DNA of 64,000 nt from Hyphomicrobiales bacterium. GTDB lineage: Bacteria; Pseudomonadota; Alphaproteobacteria; Rhizobiales; Xanthobacteraceae. Each line of letters starts with the position of its first letter. Positions within the stretch are counted from its first letter, which is position 1. A model generated the notes under the pieces. The model worked only from the letters and a program-made list of their open reading frames with translations, was not told the DNA's origin and made no database searches. Shown one piece after another: positions 16,693 to 25,021 of the stretch. The stretch spans positions 62,001 through 126,000 of the forward strand of contig JAFKKG010000018.1 in the NCBI GenBank assembly GCA_017305715.1. Direction: 5' to 3'. The translations under genes and the position numbers were made by a program.

Positions 16693-18174
16693 CTATTGCC
16701 AGCGCATTTCGGCGACCGGATAGGCCGGTATCGGAGAATTCTGCCAGAGGCCCGTCAGCTCCTTGCGCGAAATCCCGATCTTGGGGAAATCATAGAGCCA
16801 GATCGAAGGCGCGTCCTCGGCAAGCCGCTTCTGCGCTTCGGCCAGCCTTGCACGCAGCTCGTCTTCGCTCTTGCTGGCTTCGGCCTCGGCGATCAATCGG
16901 CGAAACTCCGCGCTGTCATACTGGTAGAGATATTTCGGGTCCGTGTAGTTCAGGATGCTCCATGGCTCCTGCTGCGACAGGATCGTCATGTCATAATTCT
17001 TGTTGCGGAACACGACTTCCAGCCACTGCGCCGTCTCCAGCACCTCGATGCGCACCTTGACTCCGACCTGCGCCAGCTGAGCCACGATGATCTCGGCGGC
17101 TCGTCGCGTGGAGGGGATCGGCAGAATCTTGAGGTTGGCATCGAACCCGTTCGGCTTGCCCGCCTCGGCAAGCAGCTTCTTGGCGCGTGCCAGGTCGTGA
17201 GGATAGACCGCGGACGTATCGATCCAATACGGGTTGAGAGGGGTCATCTGGGCCCCCATCGGCTTGCCGTAGCCATTGTGAGTGCCGGCGTTGACCACCT
17301 GGCGGTCGAGCGCGTGATACAGCGCCTGACGAATCTTCGGATCGTTGAACGGCGGCTGCGCGTTGTTGAGGCCGAGAAACATGACGCCCTGCGTCATTCC
17401 GATATCAACCTTGAACTTTGCGCTGCCCTTGAACGCATCGACGCTTTCGACGGAGCCGACGACCGGAACATAGTCGACGTCTCCGGCCTCGAGCGCCGAA
17501 ACCTGGGCGTTCTCGTCGTTGATGAATCGAATCGTCACTTTTTGTATGGTCGGTTGCGCCGGGCCGGAATAGTCCGAAAATCGCTCCAGCTTCAGGGAAT
17601 CGCCGCGCGTCCACGAAACAAATTTGTACGGACCGGTGCCGATCGGACGGACGCCGTCGGTACCGGCGGTCTTCGGCGAAAGCACGGCACCGGTCGCTTC
17701 GGCGAGGAAGAAGGGCAGCAGGGCCGAGGGCTGCTTCAGCGTAATCCTGACGGTAGCCGTATCAGGCGTCTCGATCGAGTCCATGTTGGCGAACACGCGT
17801 TTGCGCTTGTTGGTGCTCTGCGCCGTAACGTTGCGTTCGAACGTGAACTTGACATCGGAAGAGGTCAGATCACTCCCGTCATGGAACTTCACCCCCTTGC
17901 GCAGCTTGAAGGTGAAGACCTTGTTCTCCTCGTTGGTCCAGCTCTCCGCCAGCCCCGGCTGAATGCGGCCCTGCCCGTCAAATCGGGTCAATCCCTCGAA
18001 TATGTTCATCCAAGTCACTTCGCTTACCGCGGTGGAGGCTTGCATCGTGGGGTCGAGGCCGGGCGGCTCGGTGGCCAGCGCCATGACCAACTGGTCCTTG
18101 GCAGCTTGCACGGGCAACGCGACCGAGACGAGGCCCAGTATGGACAGGCAGGCTGCGAGCATCATGCGTTTCAT
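16693..18174 (-). CDS. Dpp/Opp-type ABC substrate-binding protein
   Basis: Periplasmic solute-binding protein of family 5, 493 residues. A clear signal peptide (MKRMMLAACLSILGLVSVALPVQA) is followed by LATEPPGLDP, and FEGLTRFDGQGRIQPGLAESW and LRKGVKFHDGSDLTSSDVKF are the standard domain-I motifs. NDPKIRQALYHALDRQ marks domain III. Such proteins bind peptides, but also nickel chelates, opines or small esters. It is encoded last among five transporter genes, 18 bp after the second ATPase, and so belongs to this importer. The upstream CocE-type hydrolase hints at an ester, amide or peptide ligand. Confidence 0.9.
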   Translation of the reverse strand: MKRMMLAACLSILGLVSVALPVQAAKDQLVMALATEPPGLDPTMQASTAVSEVTWMNIFEGLTRFDGQGRIQPGLAESWTNEENKVFTFKLRKGVKFHDGSDLTSSDVKFTFERNVTAQSTNKRKRVFANMDSIETPDTATVRITLKQPSALLPFFLAEATGAVLSPKTAGTDGVRPIGTGPYKFVSWTRGDSLKLERFSDYSGPAQPTIQKVTIRFINDENAQVSALEAGDVDYVPVVGSVESVDAFKGSAKFKVDIGMTQGVMFLGLNNAQPPFNDPKIRQALYHALDRQVVNAGTHNGYGKPMGAQMTPLNPYWIDTSAVYPHDLARAKKLLAEAGKPNGFDANLKILPIPSTRRAAEIIVAQLAQVGVKVRIEVLETAQWLEVVFRNKNYDMTILSQQEPWSILNYTDPKYLYQYDSAEFRRLIAEAEASKSEDELRARLAEAQKRLAEDAPSIWLYDFPKIGISRKELTGLWQNSPIPAYPVAEMRWQ

Positions 18175-18192
18175 GGCTATTTCCTCGTCAAA

Positions 18193-19146
18193 CTATTGAA
18201 CGTTGTGGCATGCGACCGACCGCCCATCGGGCAACGGCCTGAGTTCAGGTCTCTCACGGATACATTTCGGAACGGCGAGCGTGCAGCGTGACGCGTAAGG
18301 GCATCCGCCCGGTTCGGCATCGGCTCGCGCTTCCTCCGGGGATGTCGAACGGCGGCGGCGCGGACCGTGGCGATCCAGCCGGGGCATCGCATCGCGCAAC
18401 GCGATCGTGTAGGGATGCGCCGGGGCGTTCAGTACGGTGCCGACATCGCCGTGTTCGACGATCTGGCCGGCAAACATCACACAAATGTCGTCGCAGATAT
18501 ATCGCACCACCGCAAGATCGTGGCTGATGAACAGATAGGTCAGCCCGAGTGTCTCGCGAAGCTTGCGCAAGAGATTGAGCACCTGCGCCTGTACCGACAC
18601 ATCGAGCGCCGAAACCGGCTCATCGGCGACCAGCAACGCCGGCCGCGTCACCAGTGCCCGGGCAATGGCGATACGCTGGCGCTGCCCGCCGGAAAACTGG
18701 TGCGGATATCGCGAGCTGTCCTGGGGATTCAGCCCGACCGCTTCCAACGCGGCGGCAACCTCGTTGCGCATCTCGGCGGCGGACCGGCGGGCAGGCTCGG
18801 CGACGATGCGTCCGACGGTGTGCCGGGGGTCGAGCGAACCGTAGGGGTCCTGGAATATCATCTGGAAGTGCGCGCGAAAGCCGAGCAGCTCGCGCGGCGG
18901 CATCGCGAAGATGTCGCGTCCGAGGATGTTCAACGTCCCGGAGCTCGGCCGCTGCAGACCCATGACCGCCCTGGCGACCGAAGATTTGCCGCTGCCGGAC
19001 TCCCCGACGAGCCCGAGCGCGCGGCCACGTACGATCGAGAAAGACACGTCGTCGACCGCCCGCAGCGAGCGGCGTGGCGAAAACAGGCTTTCCCGCTTCA
19101 ACGGGTAGTCGATCGAAAGCTGGCTGACGGAAAGAATCTCACGCAT
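18193..19146 (-). CDS. Dpp/Opp-type ABC ATPase (DppF-like)
   Basis: A 317-residue ATP-hydrolysing subunit. Walker A is GESGSGKSSVARAV, the signature is QFSGGQRQRIAIARAL and Walker B is LLVADEPVSALDVS. The C-terminal oligopeptide extension carries four cysteines in the usual CPYASRCTLAVPKC spacing, which in DppD/DppF-type ATPases can hold an iron-sulfur cluster. Its start overlaps the previous ATPase gene by 8 bp, consistent with coupled expression. It forms a heterodimer with the DppD-like subunit under the two permeases. Confidence 0.9.
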   Translation of the reverse strand: MREILSVSQLSIDYPLKRESLFSPRRSLRAVDDVSFSIVRGRALGLVGESGSGKSSVARAVMGLQRPSSGTLNILGRDIFAMPPRELLGFRAHFQMIFQDPYGSLDPRHTVGRIVAEPARRSAAEMRNEVAAALEAVGLNPQDSSRYPHQFSGGQRQRIAIARALVTRPALLVADEPVSALDVSVQAQVLNLLRKLRETLGLTYLFISHDLAVVRYICDDICVMFAGQIVEHGDVGTVLNAPAHPYTIALRDAMPRLDRHGPRRRRSTSPEEARADAEPGGCPYASRCTLAVPKCIRERPELRPLPDGRSVACHNVQ

Positions 19147-20122
19147 CGCCGGTCCGCCCGTGGATTATCGGCACCCAGCATGCCGCGCTGCGTCCGGGCA
19201 GAATGTCCCGCAGCTCGGGGCGATGCGCCGCGCATTCGGCAATTGCGATCGGACATCGCGCTCGGAACAGACAGCCTTGCGGCCGCGCTGCGGGCGCCGG
19301 AACCGTTCCGGGGATCGGTTCAAGCCAGCCGTCACTTCCAGGCGCCCGCTGAGGAATGGCGCGAAGCAGACCGCGCGAATAGGGATGCGCCGGGCTTGCG
19401 ATCAGGTCGGCGGTCGGCGAGGTTTCGACGATCGACCCGCCATACATCACCAGGATTCGATCGGTCATTTCGGCCATGACGCCGAGGTCATGGGTGATCA
19501 GCAGCAGGCCGGTATCGGTCTCGTCGGTCAGGTCGAGCAACAGATCGAGGATTTGCATCTGCATGGTGGTGTCAAGCGCGGTGGTCGGCTCATCGGCGAT
19601 CAACAGCTCGGGCTTGCAGGCGATCGCCATCGCGATCACGACACGCTGTCGTTGTCCGCCTGACAATTGATGCGGGTAGCTGTCGAACTTCTGGCGCGGA
19701 CTCGGCAGGCGAATGCGCTCGAGCAGCCGCAGCGCCTCCGCCCGGGCATCGTGCCGGCCAAGCCCTCTGTGCAGCCGCAGCGGCTCCATCACCTGATCGC
19801 CGATGGTCATCATCGGATTGAGCGTGGTCATCGGCTCCTGGAAGATCAGACCGATGCGATTGCCGCGCAGCCGGCATAGCGACGGCTCATCCAGTGTCAG
19901 GAGGTTGGCGCCTTTGAAGAGGATCTCTCCCGTGGCTGTCATGCCCTCGGGCAAGAGGCCGAGGATGGCCAGCGCGGTCAGGGACTTGCCGCAACCGGAT
20001 TCGCCGAGCATGCCCACGATCTCGCCCGGCTGTATGTCGAAAGAGACATCCCGCACGAGGCCGACCTTTCCCTCCGGGCGGTCGATGGAGATCGAAATGT
20101 CCTGGACCTGAAGCAGCGCCAT
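19139..20122 (-). CDS. Dpp/Opp-type ABC ATPase (DppD-like)
   Basis: A 327-residue ATPase. Walker A is [14 protein letters not shown], the signature [16 protein letters not shown] and Walker [15 protein letters not shown]. The C-terminal oligopeptide-transport extension is present, again with cysteines in [14 protein letters not shown]. It begins 2 bp after the stop of the DppC-like permease, leaving no room for a separate promoter. Together with the DppF-like subunit it energises the importer. Confidence 0.9.
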   Translation of the reverse strand: MALLQVQDISISIDRPEGKVGLVRDVSFDIQPGEIVGMLGESGCGKSLTALAILGLLPEGMTATGEILFKGANLLTLDEPSLCRLRGNRIGLIFQEPMTTLNPMMTIGDQVMEPLRLHRGLGRHDARAEALRLLERIRLPSPRQKFDSYPHQLSGGQRQRVVIAMAIACKPELLIADEPTTALDTTMQMQILDLLLDLTDETDTGLLLITHDLGVMAEMTDRILVMYGGSIVETSPTADLIASPAHPYSRGLLRAIPQRAPGSDGWLEPIPGTVPAPAARPQGCLFRARCPIAIAECAAHRPELRDILPGRSAACWVPIIHGRTGDA

Positions 20123-20124
20123 GT

Positions 20125-20988
20125 TCAGCGCTCCCGTGCGTAGCGCGGGTCAAGCAGATCACGCAACCCGTCGCCGAGCAGGTTGATCCCCAGGACCATG
20201 GTGACGATGGTCAAGCCGGGGAAGATCGACAGATAAGGCGCGCGCGACAGGAAGACTTGCGACTCGTGCAGCATTCGACCCCAGCTCGGCGTCGGCGGCT
20301 GGGTGCCGAGGCCGAGATAGCTCAACGCCGCCTCCGCCAGGATCGCAGTGGCAAACGAGATCGTGGCCTGGACGACGATGATGTCGAGAATGTTCGGCAG
20401 CACATGCTCGATCGCGATATGCGTCGAGCTCTTTCCCGAGGTACGCGCCGCCAGCACGAATTCCCGTACCCAGACCCCAGCCGCGGCACCGCGAACGATC
20501 CGGGCGAAGATCGGGATATTGTAAACGCCGATCGCCACCATGGCATTGCCCATGCCGGCGCCCAGAGCGGCGGCGAGCATCACGGCGCACAGCACCGCCG
20601 GGAAGGCGAACAGGAAATCGCACATGCGCATGATGATCTCGTCGATCCAGCCGCCGCGCGCCGAGGCAATCAGGCCGAGCGCCGATCCGATGACGAGCCC
20701 GATCGCGACCGCAACGACACCGACCGCAAGCGAGCTCTGCGCACCGGTCATCAGCAATGAGAGCACATCGCGGCCGAATTGATCGGTTCCGAACACGTGC
20801 TGCAGCGATGGCGGCTGGAAGCGTTGCGCCATGTTCATGGCGAGCGGCGGATACGGCGTCCACAGAAATGACAGCAGCGCGGCGGATGTGATGGTGGCGC
20901 TGATGATGCCCCCCGCGACGAGGCTGGGGCTGCGCAGCCATCCGATCTTGCGTGCGGGACTTGCGGTCGATGTGCTCGCGGCCGTCAT
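20125..20988 (-). CDS. Dpp/Opp-type ABC permease (DppC-like)
   Basis: A 287-residue inner-membrane permease with about six helices. After a cytoplasmic tail (MTAASTSTASPARK) comes GTDQFGRDVLSLLMTGAQSS, the typical DppC/OppC marker. The EAA loop reads AARTSGKSSTHIAIEHVLPN and the C-terminus ends NLLGDGLRDLLDPR, also diagnostic. ATG 20988 overlaps the DppB-like stop as ATGA, which sets the start. The same frame stays open much further upstream on this strand, but that stretch is antiframe to dppB-like coding sequence and has no transporter similarity. Confidence 0.9.
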   Translation of the reverse strand: MTAASTSTASPARKIGWLRSPSLVAGGIISATITSAALLSFLWTPYPPLAMNMAQRFQPPSLQHVFGTDQFGRDVLSLLMTGAQSSLAVGVVAVAIGLVIGSALGLIASARGGWIDEIIMRMCDFLFAFPAVLCAVMLAAALGAGMGNAMVAIGVYNIPIFARIVRGAAAGVWVREFVLAARTSGKSSTHIAIEHVLPNILDIIVVQATISFATAILAEAALSYLGLGTQPPTPSWGRMLHESQVFLSRAPYLSIFPGLTIVTMVLGINLLGDGLRDLLDPRYARER

Positions 20989-21932
20989 GAGGCGTGCCGC
21001 AGCCGAGGATCGATCACCAGATAGAGCAGGTCGACGATCAGGTTGACGGTGATGACGATCACGGCGAGCAGCACCACGACGTTCTTGATGACCATCAGGT
21101 CGCGCTGATTGATCGACTGGAATATCAGGCGACCGAGACCGGGGAGCGAGAACACATTCTCGATCACGATGGTGCCGGCGAGCAAATGCCCGAACTGCAG
21201 GCCGATCACGGTCACCACCGGGATCAATGCATTGCGCAGGGCATGCCGGCGAAGCGCTTGCGCGCGCGTCAGACCCTTGGCGCGGGCGGTCCGGACGAAA
21301 TCCTGGTTCAGGACCTCGATGACCGAGGCCCGCACCACCCGCGTCAGGACCGCCGCCTGCGCGATCGCAAGGGCGGCCGCCGGCAGCACGAGCGCGCGCA
21401 AACCCGGCCACAGGCCGGCTTCCCAACCGGGAAAACCGCCGGCCGAAAACCAGCGCAGCGTCAGCGAGAACAGCAGGATGAGCAGCATGCCGAGCCAGAA
21501 ACTCGGAATGGCGACGCCGATCTGGGTGACCGCCATGACGCCGTAATCGCCGACCCGATTGTGGCGCGCGGCCGCGTACATGCCGAGCACAAGCGCAAGG
21601 CCGACGGCAATGGCCGTCGACAGCACGGCAAGCGGAATGGTTATCTTCAGGCGCGAGCCGATCAACTCCGAGACCGGAATGCTGTAGGTGTAGCTGGTCC
21701 CCATGTCGCCACGCAGCAATCCCGACATCCATTCAAAATAGCGAACGACAGCCGCCTGATTGAGCCCGAGCTGCTGGCGCAGGGCTTCCAGCGTATCCGG
21801 CTGGGCATCGGGCCCGAGCAGGACAAGCGCGGGATCGCCCGGCAGGATCTCCAGCACGAGAAAGGCGATCACGGTGATCGCCAGCAGCGTGAGGGCCCAG
21901 CTCGCAAGGCGGTAGAGCAGCAATCGGTTCAT
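20985..21932 (-). CDS. Dpp/Opp-type ABC permease (DppB-like)
   Basis: A 315-residue inner-membrane permease. The N-terminal helix (LASWALTLLAITVIAFLVLE) is followed by the DppB hallmark LPGDPALVLLGPDA. The cytoplasmic EAA loop lies near FVRTARAKGLTRAQALRRHA and the C-terminus ends LIVDLLYLVIDPRLRHAS. ATG 21932 is preferred; a GTG two codons earlier is possible. The gene is first of the transporter genes proper, about 100 bp after the hydrolase, and overlaps the DppC-like gene by 4 bp. Confidence 0.88.
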   Translation of the reverse strand: MNRLLLYRLASWALTLLAITVIAFLVLEILPGDPALVLLGPDAQPDTLEALRQQLGLNQAAVVRYFEWMSGLLRGDMGTSYTYSIPVSELIGSRLKITIPLAVLSTAIAVGLALVLGMYAAARHNRVGDYGVMAVTQIGVAIPSFWLGMLLILLFSLTLRWFSAGGFPGWEAGLWPGLRALVLPAAALAIAQAAVLTRVVRASVIEVLNQDFVRTARAKGLTRAQALRRHALRNALIPVVTVIGLQFGHLLAGTIVIENVFSLPGLGRLIFQSINQRDLMVIKNVVVLLAVIVITVNLIVDLLYLVIDPRLRHAS

Positions 21933-22036
21933 GGCCACCCGGGAATGCTAGCGAAAGAGACGGCGCTGTCAGGTACGGCCATCGCGAGCTCCAGTCCAGG
22001 CGGCTGTCGCCGCGTTGCGGGGAAGCTCTTCATACG

Positions 22037-23884
22037 TCATCCCCTGGCGACCGGAACGATCGGCAGCACAATGTGAGACGGCCGGGCGGCATCGTGGAAC
22101 ACCGTCTGGTTGGCCGTTGCGAACCGACGCTCAAGTCCCAGCGGCTCGCCGGTATTCGGATTCACGTCATAATGCGGAAAGTTGCTGCTGGATATGTCGA
22201 CACGAATTCGATGGCCCGCGGCAAACAGATTGCTGGTCGCCTGAGGTTCAATGGCGATTTCGTAGATCTTTCCAGGTTCCATCAGTTCGGCGCGGTCGCG
22301 GGTATCGCGATAGCGCATCCGTACGATCGAATCGGCGATATTCAGCGCAAAGCCTTCCGGATAATCGGGGTTCGGCGGATATTCGTCGATCAGCTTTGCC
22401 GTGAAGTCGGTGTCGACCGCGGTCGAACTCACCCAGAGCCGCACCACGAACGGCCCGGTGACTTCCACGGCCTCGGCGAGCGGAGCCGTGCGGTACACCA
22501 GCACGTCGCGGCGCGACGAAAGCGGCAGGGTGTCCTGGCACAGCACGAGGTCGGGGCGGCCGCGCTGATCGAACCCGCCGCCGTCGAGCAGGCCCGGGAT
22601 GGCTTTTTCCGGGAAATTGCCGCCGATGGTCGGAACCGGATCATTGGGATTGAACGTGAAACTGCTGGGCGCAGCCGCTTCGGCCGGCTTTTCGGCGGCG
22701 AGACGCCCGTCTCCATGCAGAAAATACGGCACCGGCCGCATCGCCGGCGGTGGCCAATCCTGCTCGTCGCGCCAGCGGCCGCCATGGTCGAGCCGGCCCT
22801 GCAGGTTTCGTCGTCCGGTGCCTCCGCCCATGACGAAGATGCGCACCGGCGCTTCTTCCTCAAGGCCGGTCTTCAATCCCTTGAGATACTGATCGCACCA
22901 GCGGCTGCGCAGGTCGTTGACACTGTCGAGCGCGGCTTCGGGACCGAAATCGACATCGCCTGCCCAGGATTGAGCGAACATCTCCATACCGTGCAGCCAG
23001 GTGCCGATCAGGAGTTTCTTCGGCGTCTTGTGGCGACGGCGCATCTCCGCGTATTTGGTCAGCGTCGCCGTGATGTGATGGCCGTACCACGACGTCTCGA
23101 GGAAGATGGGGATGTCGGGATAAAGATCGATGGCCTCCTCGAGATTGAGGCTCTTGTCCTTCCAATAATCCTCATAGTCCGACCGCGTCAGCATATCGAA
23201 GAACCAGTCTTCGTATTTCGGCACCAATCGCAGCGGCGACTCGCCGCGCCGCAGCGGGAGCCGCCGTACCCATTTGCCGAGGCTCGCCCACATCCGGTCC
23301 AACGCGTCGCGGATCTGCGGATCGGCTGCAGCCTCCTTGCTTTGCCGCGCCATCTGCAGGACGTATTGCAGGAAGATCGCGTATTCGCAGGCACCGGCAT
23401 GGCGGAAGGTCTGGTTGAAGTAATTATAGCCGCCGTCGAACAATTGCTGCGTGACCAGATGCGGCGGACGGGTGATGGCGAGTGATTGCTGGTCGGCCGC
23501 GGTATAGGAATAACCGATGGTGCCGACCTTGCCGTTGCACCATTCCTGCTGGCCGATCCACTTCAAGGTATCGAAGCCGTCATCGGCCTCGTTACGCAGG
23601 AATTCGAAGTCGCCTTCGGAGGACCAGCGGCCACGGACGTCCTGCAGCACGACGGCATAACCGCGCCGCGCGAAATGGCGGCCGGCCTGGGAATGCGAAA
23701 CGCGGCGCGACTTGTCATACGGCGTCCGTTCGAGCACCACGGGCCATGAACCGCCGACCGGCTTGCCGTCCAGGGCGGGCAGATAAACGTCGGTCGAAAG
23801 TCCGACACCGTCGCGCATGTTCACGCGGATGTTGCGCAGGACGTGACAATCGTAAGCGACGCAGGATCCCTCGAATGCTGGCAA
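22037..23884 (-). CDS. CocE/NonD-family serine hydrolase
   Basis: A 615-residue hydrolase of the X-Pro dipeptidyl-peptidase/cocaine-esterase superfamily. It has the opening MRDGVGLSTDVYLPA, then ERTPYDKSRR and GYAVVLQDVRGRWSSEGDF. The nucleophile elbow is IGYSYTAADQQ, where the last position of GxSxG is Thr. The C-terminal jelly-roll domain includes VRLWVSSTAVDTDFTAKLID and HRIRVDISSSNFPHYDVNPN. No signal peptide, so it is probably cytosolic. It is the first gene of the unit with the Dpp-like importer and would cleave the imported ester, amide or peptide. A LysR gene diverges upstream. Confidence 0.9.
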   Translation of the reverse strand: MPAFEGSCVAYDCHVLRNIRVNMRDGVGLSTDVYLPALDGKPVGGSWPVVLERTPYDKSRRVSHSQAGRHFARRGYAVVLQDVRGRWSSEGDFEFLRNEADDGFDTLKWIGQQEWCNGKVGTIGYSYTAADQQSLAITRPPHLVTQQLFDGGYNYFNQTFRHAGACEYAIFLQYVLQMARQSKEAAADPQIRDALDRMWASLGKWVRRLPLRRGESPLRLVPKYEDWFFDMLTRSDYEDYWKDKSLNLEEAIDLYPDIPIFLETSWYGHHITATLTKYAEMRRRHKTPKKLLIGTWLHGMEMFAQSWAGDVDFGPEAALDSVNDLRSRWCDQYLKGLKTGLEEEAPVRIFVMGGGTGRRNLQGRLDHGGRWRDEQDWPPPAMRPVPYFLHGDGRLAAEKPAEAAAPSSFTFNPNDPVPTIGGNFPEKAIPGLLDGGGFDQRGRPDLVLCQDTLPLSSRRDVLVYRTAPLAEAVEVTGPFVVRLWVSSTAVDTDFTAKLIDEYPPNPDYPEGFALNIADSIVRMRYRDTRDRAELMEPGKIYEIAIEPQATSNLFAAGHRIRVDISSSNFPHYDVNPNTGEPLGLERRFATANQTVFHDAARPSHIVLPIVPVARG

Positions 23885-23992
23885 GGCACGTCCCCTTCAT
23901 CAGTTGCGCCGGACACCGTTGCGCGCGCAACGGCTGACCCGACCCTAGGAGGGCGACCCCAGGAAAAGGAACCAATAAGTGCCAATTCATCC

Positions 23993-24013
23993 ATAAGAAA
24001 AACATTTTCTTAT
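23993..24013. promoter_or_regulatory. Perfect 9-3-9 palindrome, candidate LysR operator
   Basis: ATAAGAAAA, spacer ACA, then TTTTCTTAT: a perfect inverted repeat in the 195-bp gap between the divergent hydrolase and LysR genes. Two TTATTGAA direct repeats follow at 24010 and 24019. The local A+T richness stands out from the high-GC surroundings. Placement midway between a LysR gene and its divergent neighbour makes this a strong operator candidate; binding is inferred. Confidence 0.5.
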
Positions 24014-24079
24014 TGAATTTATTGAACTATTACTAGCCGTTGACGGCTGAGCGTGATACCCGGCCGCGCGCGGGAGCTC

Positions 24080-24994
24080 ATGGAGACCAGACGGCTTCAC
24101 TACTTCATCGAAGTCTGCAAGGCCGGCAGCATGACGCGGGCGGCGGCGCGGCTCGACCTGAGCCAGGCCGCGCTCAGCCAGCAGGTCGCCATTCTGGAGA
24201 CGGAGTTCAAGACCCGCCTGCTTGATCGCAGTCGCACCGGCGTGAAGGCGACACCCGCCGGCGAGATGTTGCTGCGCGAGGCCCAGATCATCCTGCGGCA
24301 GGTCGACCAGGCGCGGGGCGCCGTGACCGCCCAATCGGGCCAGATCTCCGGCACCGTCTCCGTCGGCTTCACGGCAGGGGCCGGCGCGTTGTTTGCCGTC
24401 CCGCTGGTGCAGCAGATCCGACGCCTCTACCCGCAGATTCGTCTTCACGTCTCCGAAGGAATGACGGGTGAGCTCACGGAGCGCGTCATCAATGGTCAGC
24501 TCGACCTTGCGACCCTGCTCCGCAATGAAGACCGCGCGGGGGTGCTCTCGACGCCGATGTTCCGGGAAGAATTGCTGCTGATCAGCCCGACGAGTTTTGC
24601 GCTGTCGGAGAGCGTGCGGCTGGTTGAACTCGAAACGCTTCGAATGTTGCTGCCGAGTTCACGGCACACGCTGCGCGCGTTGTACGATGCCGTATTCCGG
24701 CAGGCCGAGATCACGCCGAATATCATTGCCGAAATCGACTCGGTATCGATGATCCGCTCCGCCGTGCTCGCCGGAATCGGAGCCACCATCAATCCGCGCA
24801 CCTCCTGGACCAACGAACTGGAGGACGGACTGGTGCGCGCGAGCCGCATCACCGATTTCTCCATGCATCTGACCTACTGGCTCAGCCGTTCGCCATCTCC
24901 ACCCACCATTGCGGCCAAGGCGGTTTGTTCGATACTGGAGAAGATCGTCGCGGAAAACGCACCTGTGGCGCACACCGGCGGTTCGGCCATTTAG
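24080..24994 (+). CDS. LysR-family transcriptional regulator
   Basis: A 304-residue regulator. The winged helix-turn-helix occupies residues 1-60 (RRLHYFIEVCKAGSMTRAAA, then LSQAALSQQVAILE), followed by an effector domain starting GTVSVGFTAGAG. The sequence leans towards the Nac/CbL-like subgroup. ATG 24080 has GGGAG just upstream and gives METRRLHYF as in relatives; an earlier in-frame ATG adds nine unlikely residues. It is divergent from the hydrolase/Dpp unit, which it most likely controls through the palindrome between them. It converges with the ligase gene 27 bp downstream. Confidence 0.9.
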   Translation: METRRLHYFIEVCKAGSMTRAAARLDLSQAALSQQVAILETEFKTRLLDRSRTGVKATPAGEMLLREAQIILRQVDQARGAVTAQSGQISGTVSVGFTAGAGALFAVPLVQQIRRLYPQIRLHVSEGMTGELTERVINGQLDLATLLRNEDRAGVLSTPMFREELLLISPTSFALSESVRLVELETLRMLLPSSRHTLRALYDAVFRQAEITPNIIAEIDSVSMIRSAVLAGIGATINPRTSWTNELEDGLVRASRITDFSMHLTYWLSRSPSPPTIAAKAVCSILEKIVAENAPVAHTGGSAI

Positions 24995-25021
24995 TCCGCC
25001 GCCGCCAGACGTCGCATCGAC

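Noticed and set aside
20125-21732. Apparent 535-residue protein fusing an unknown N-terminus to the DppC-like permease
   Set aside because: The first 240 codons read antiframe through the DppB-like gene; the ATGA overlap at 20988 fixes the true start.
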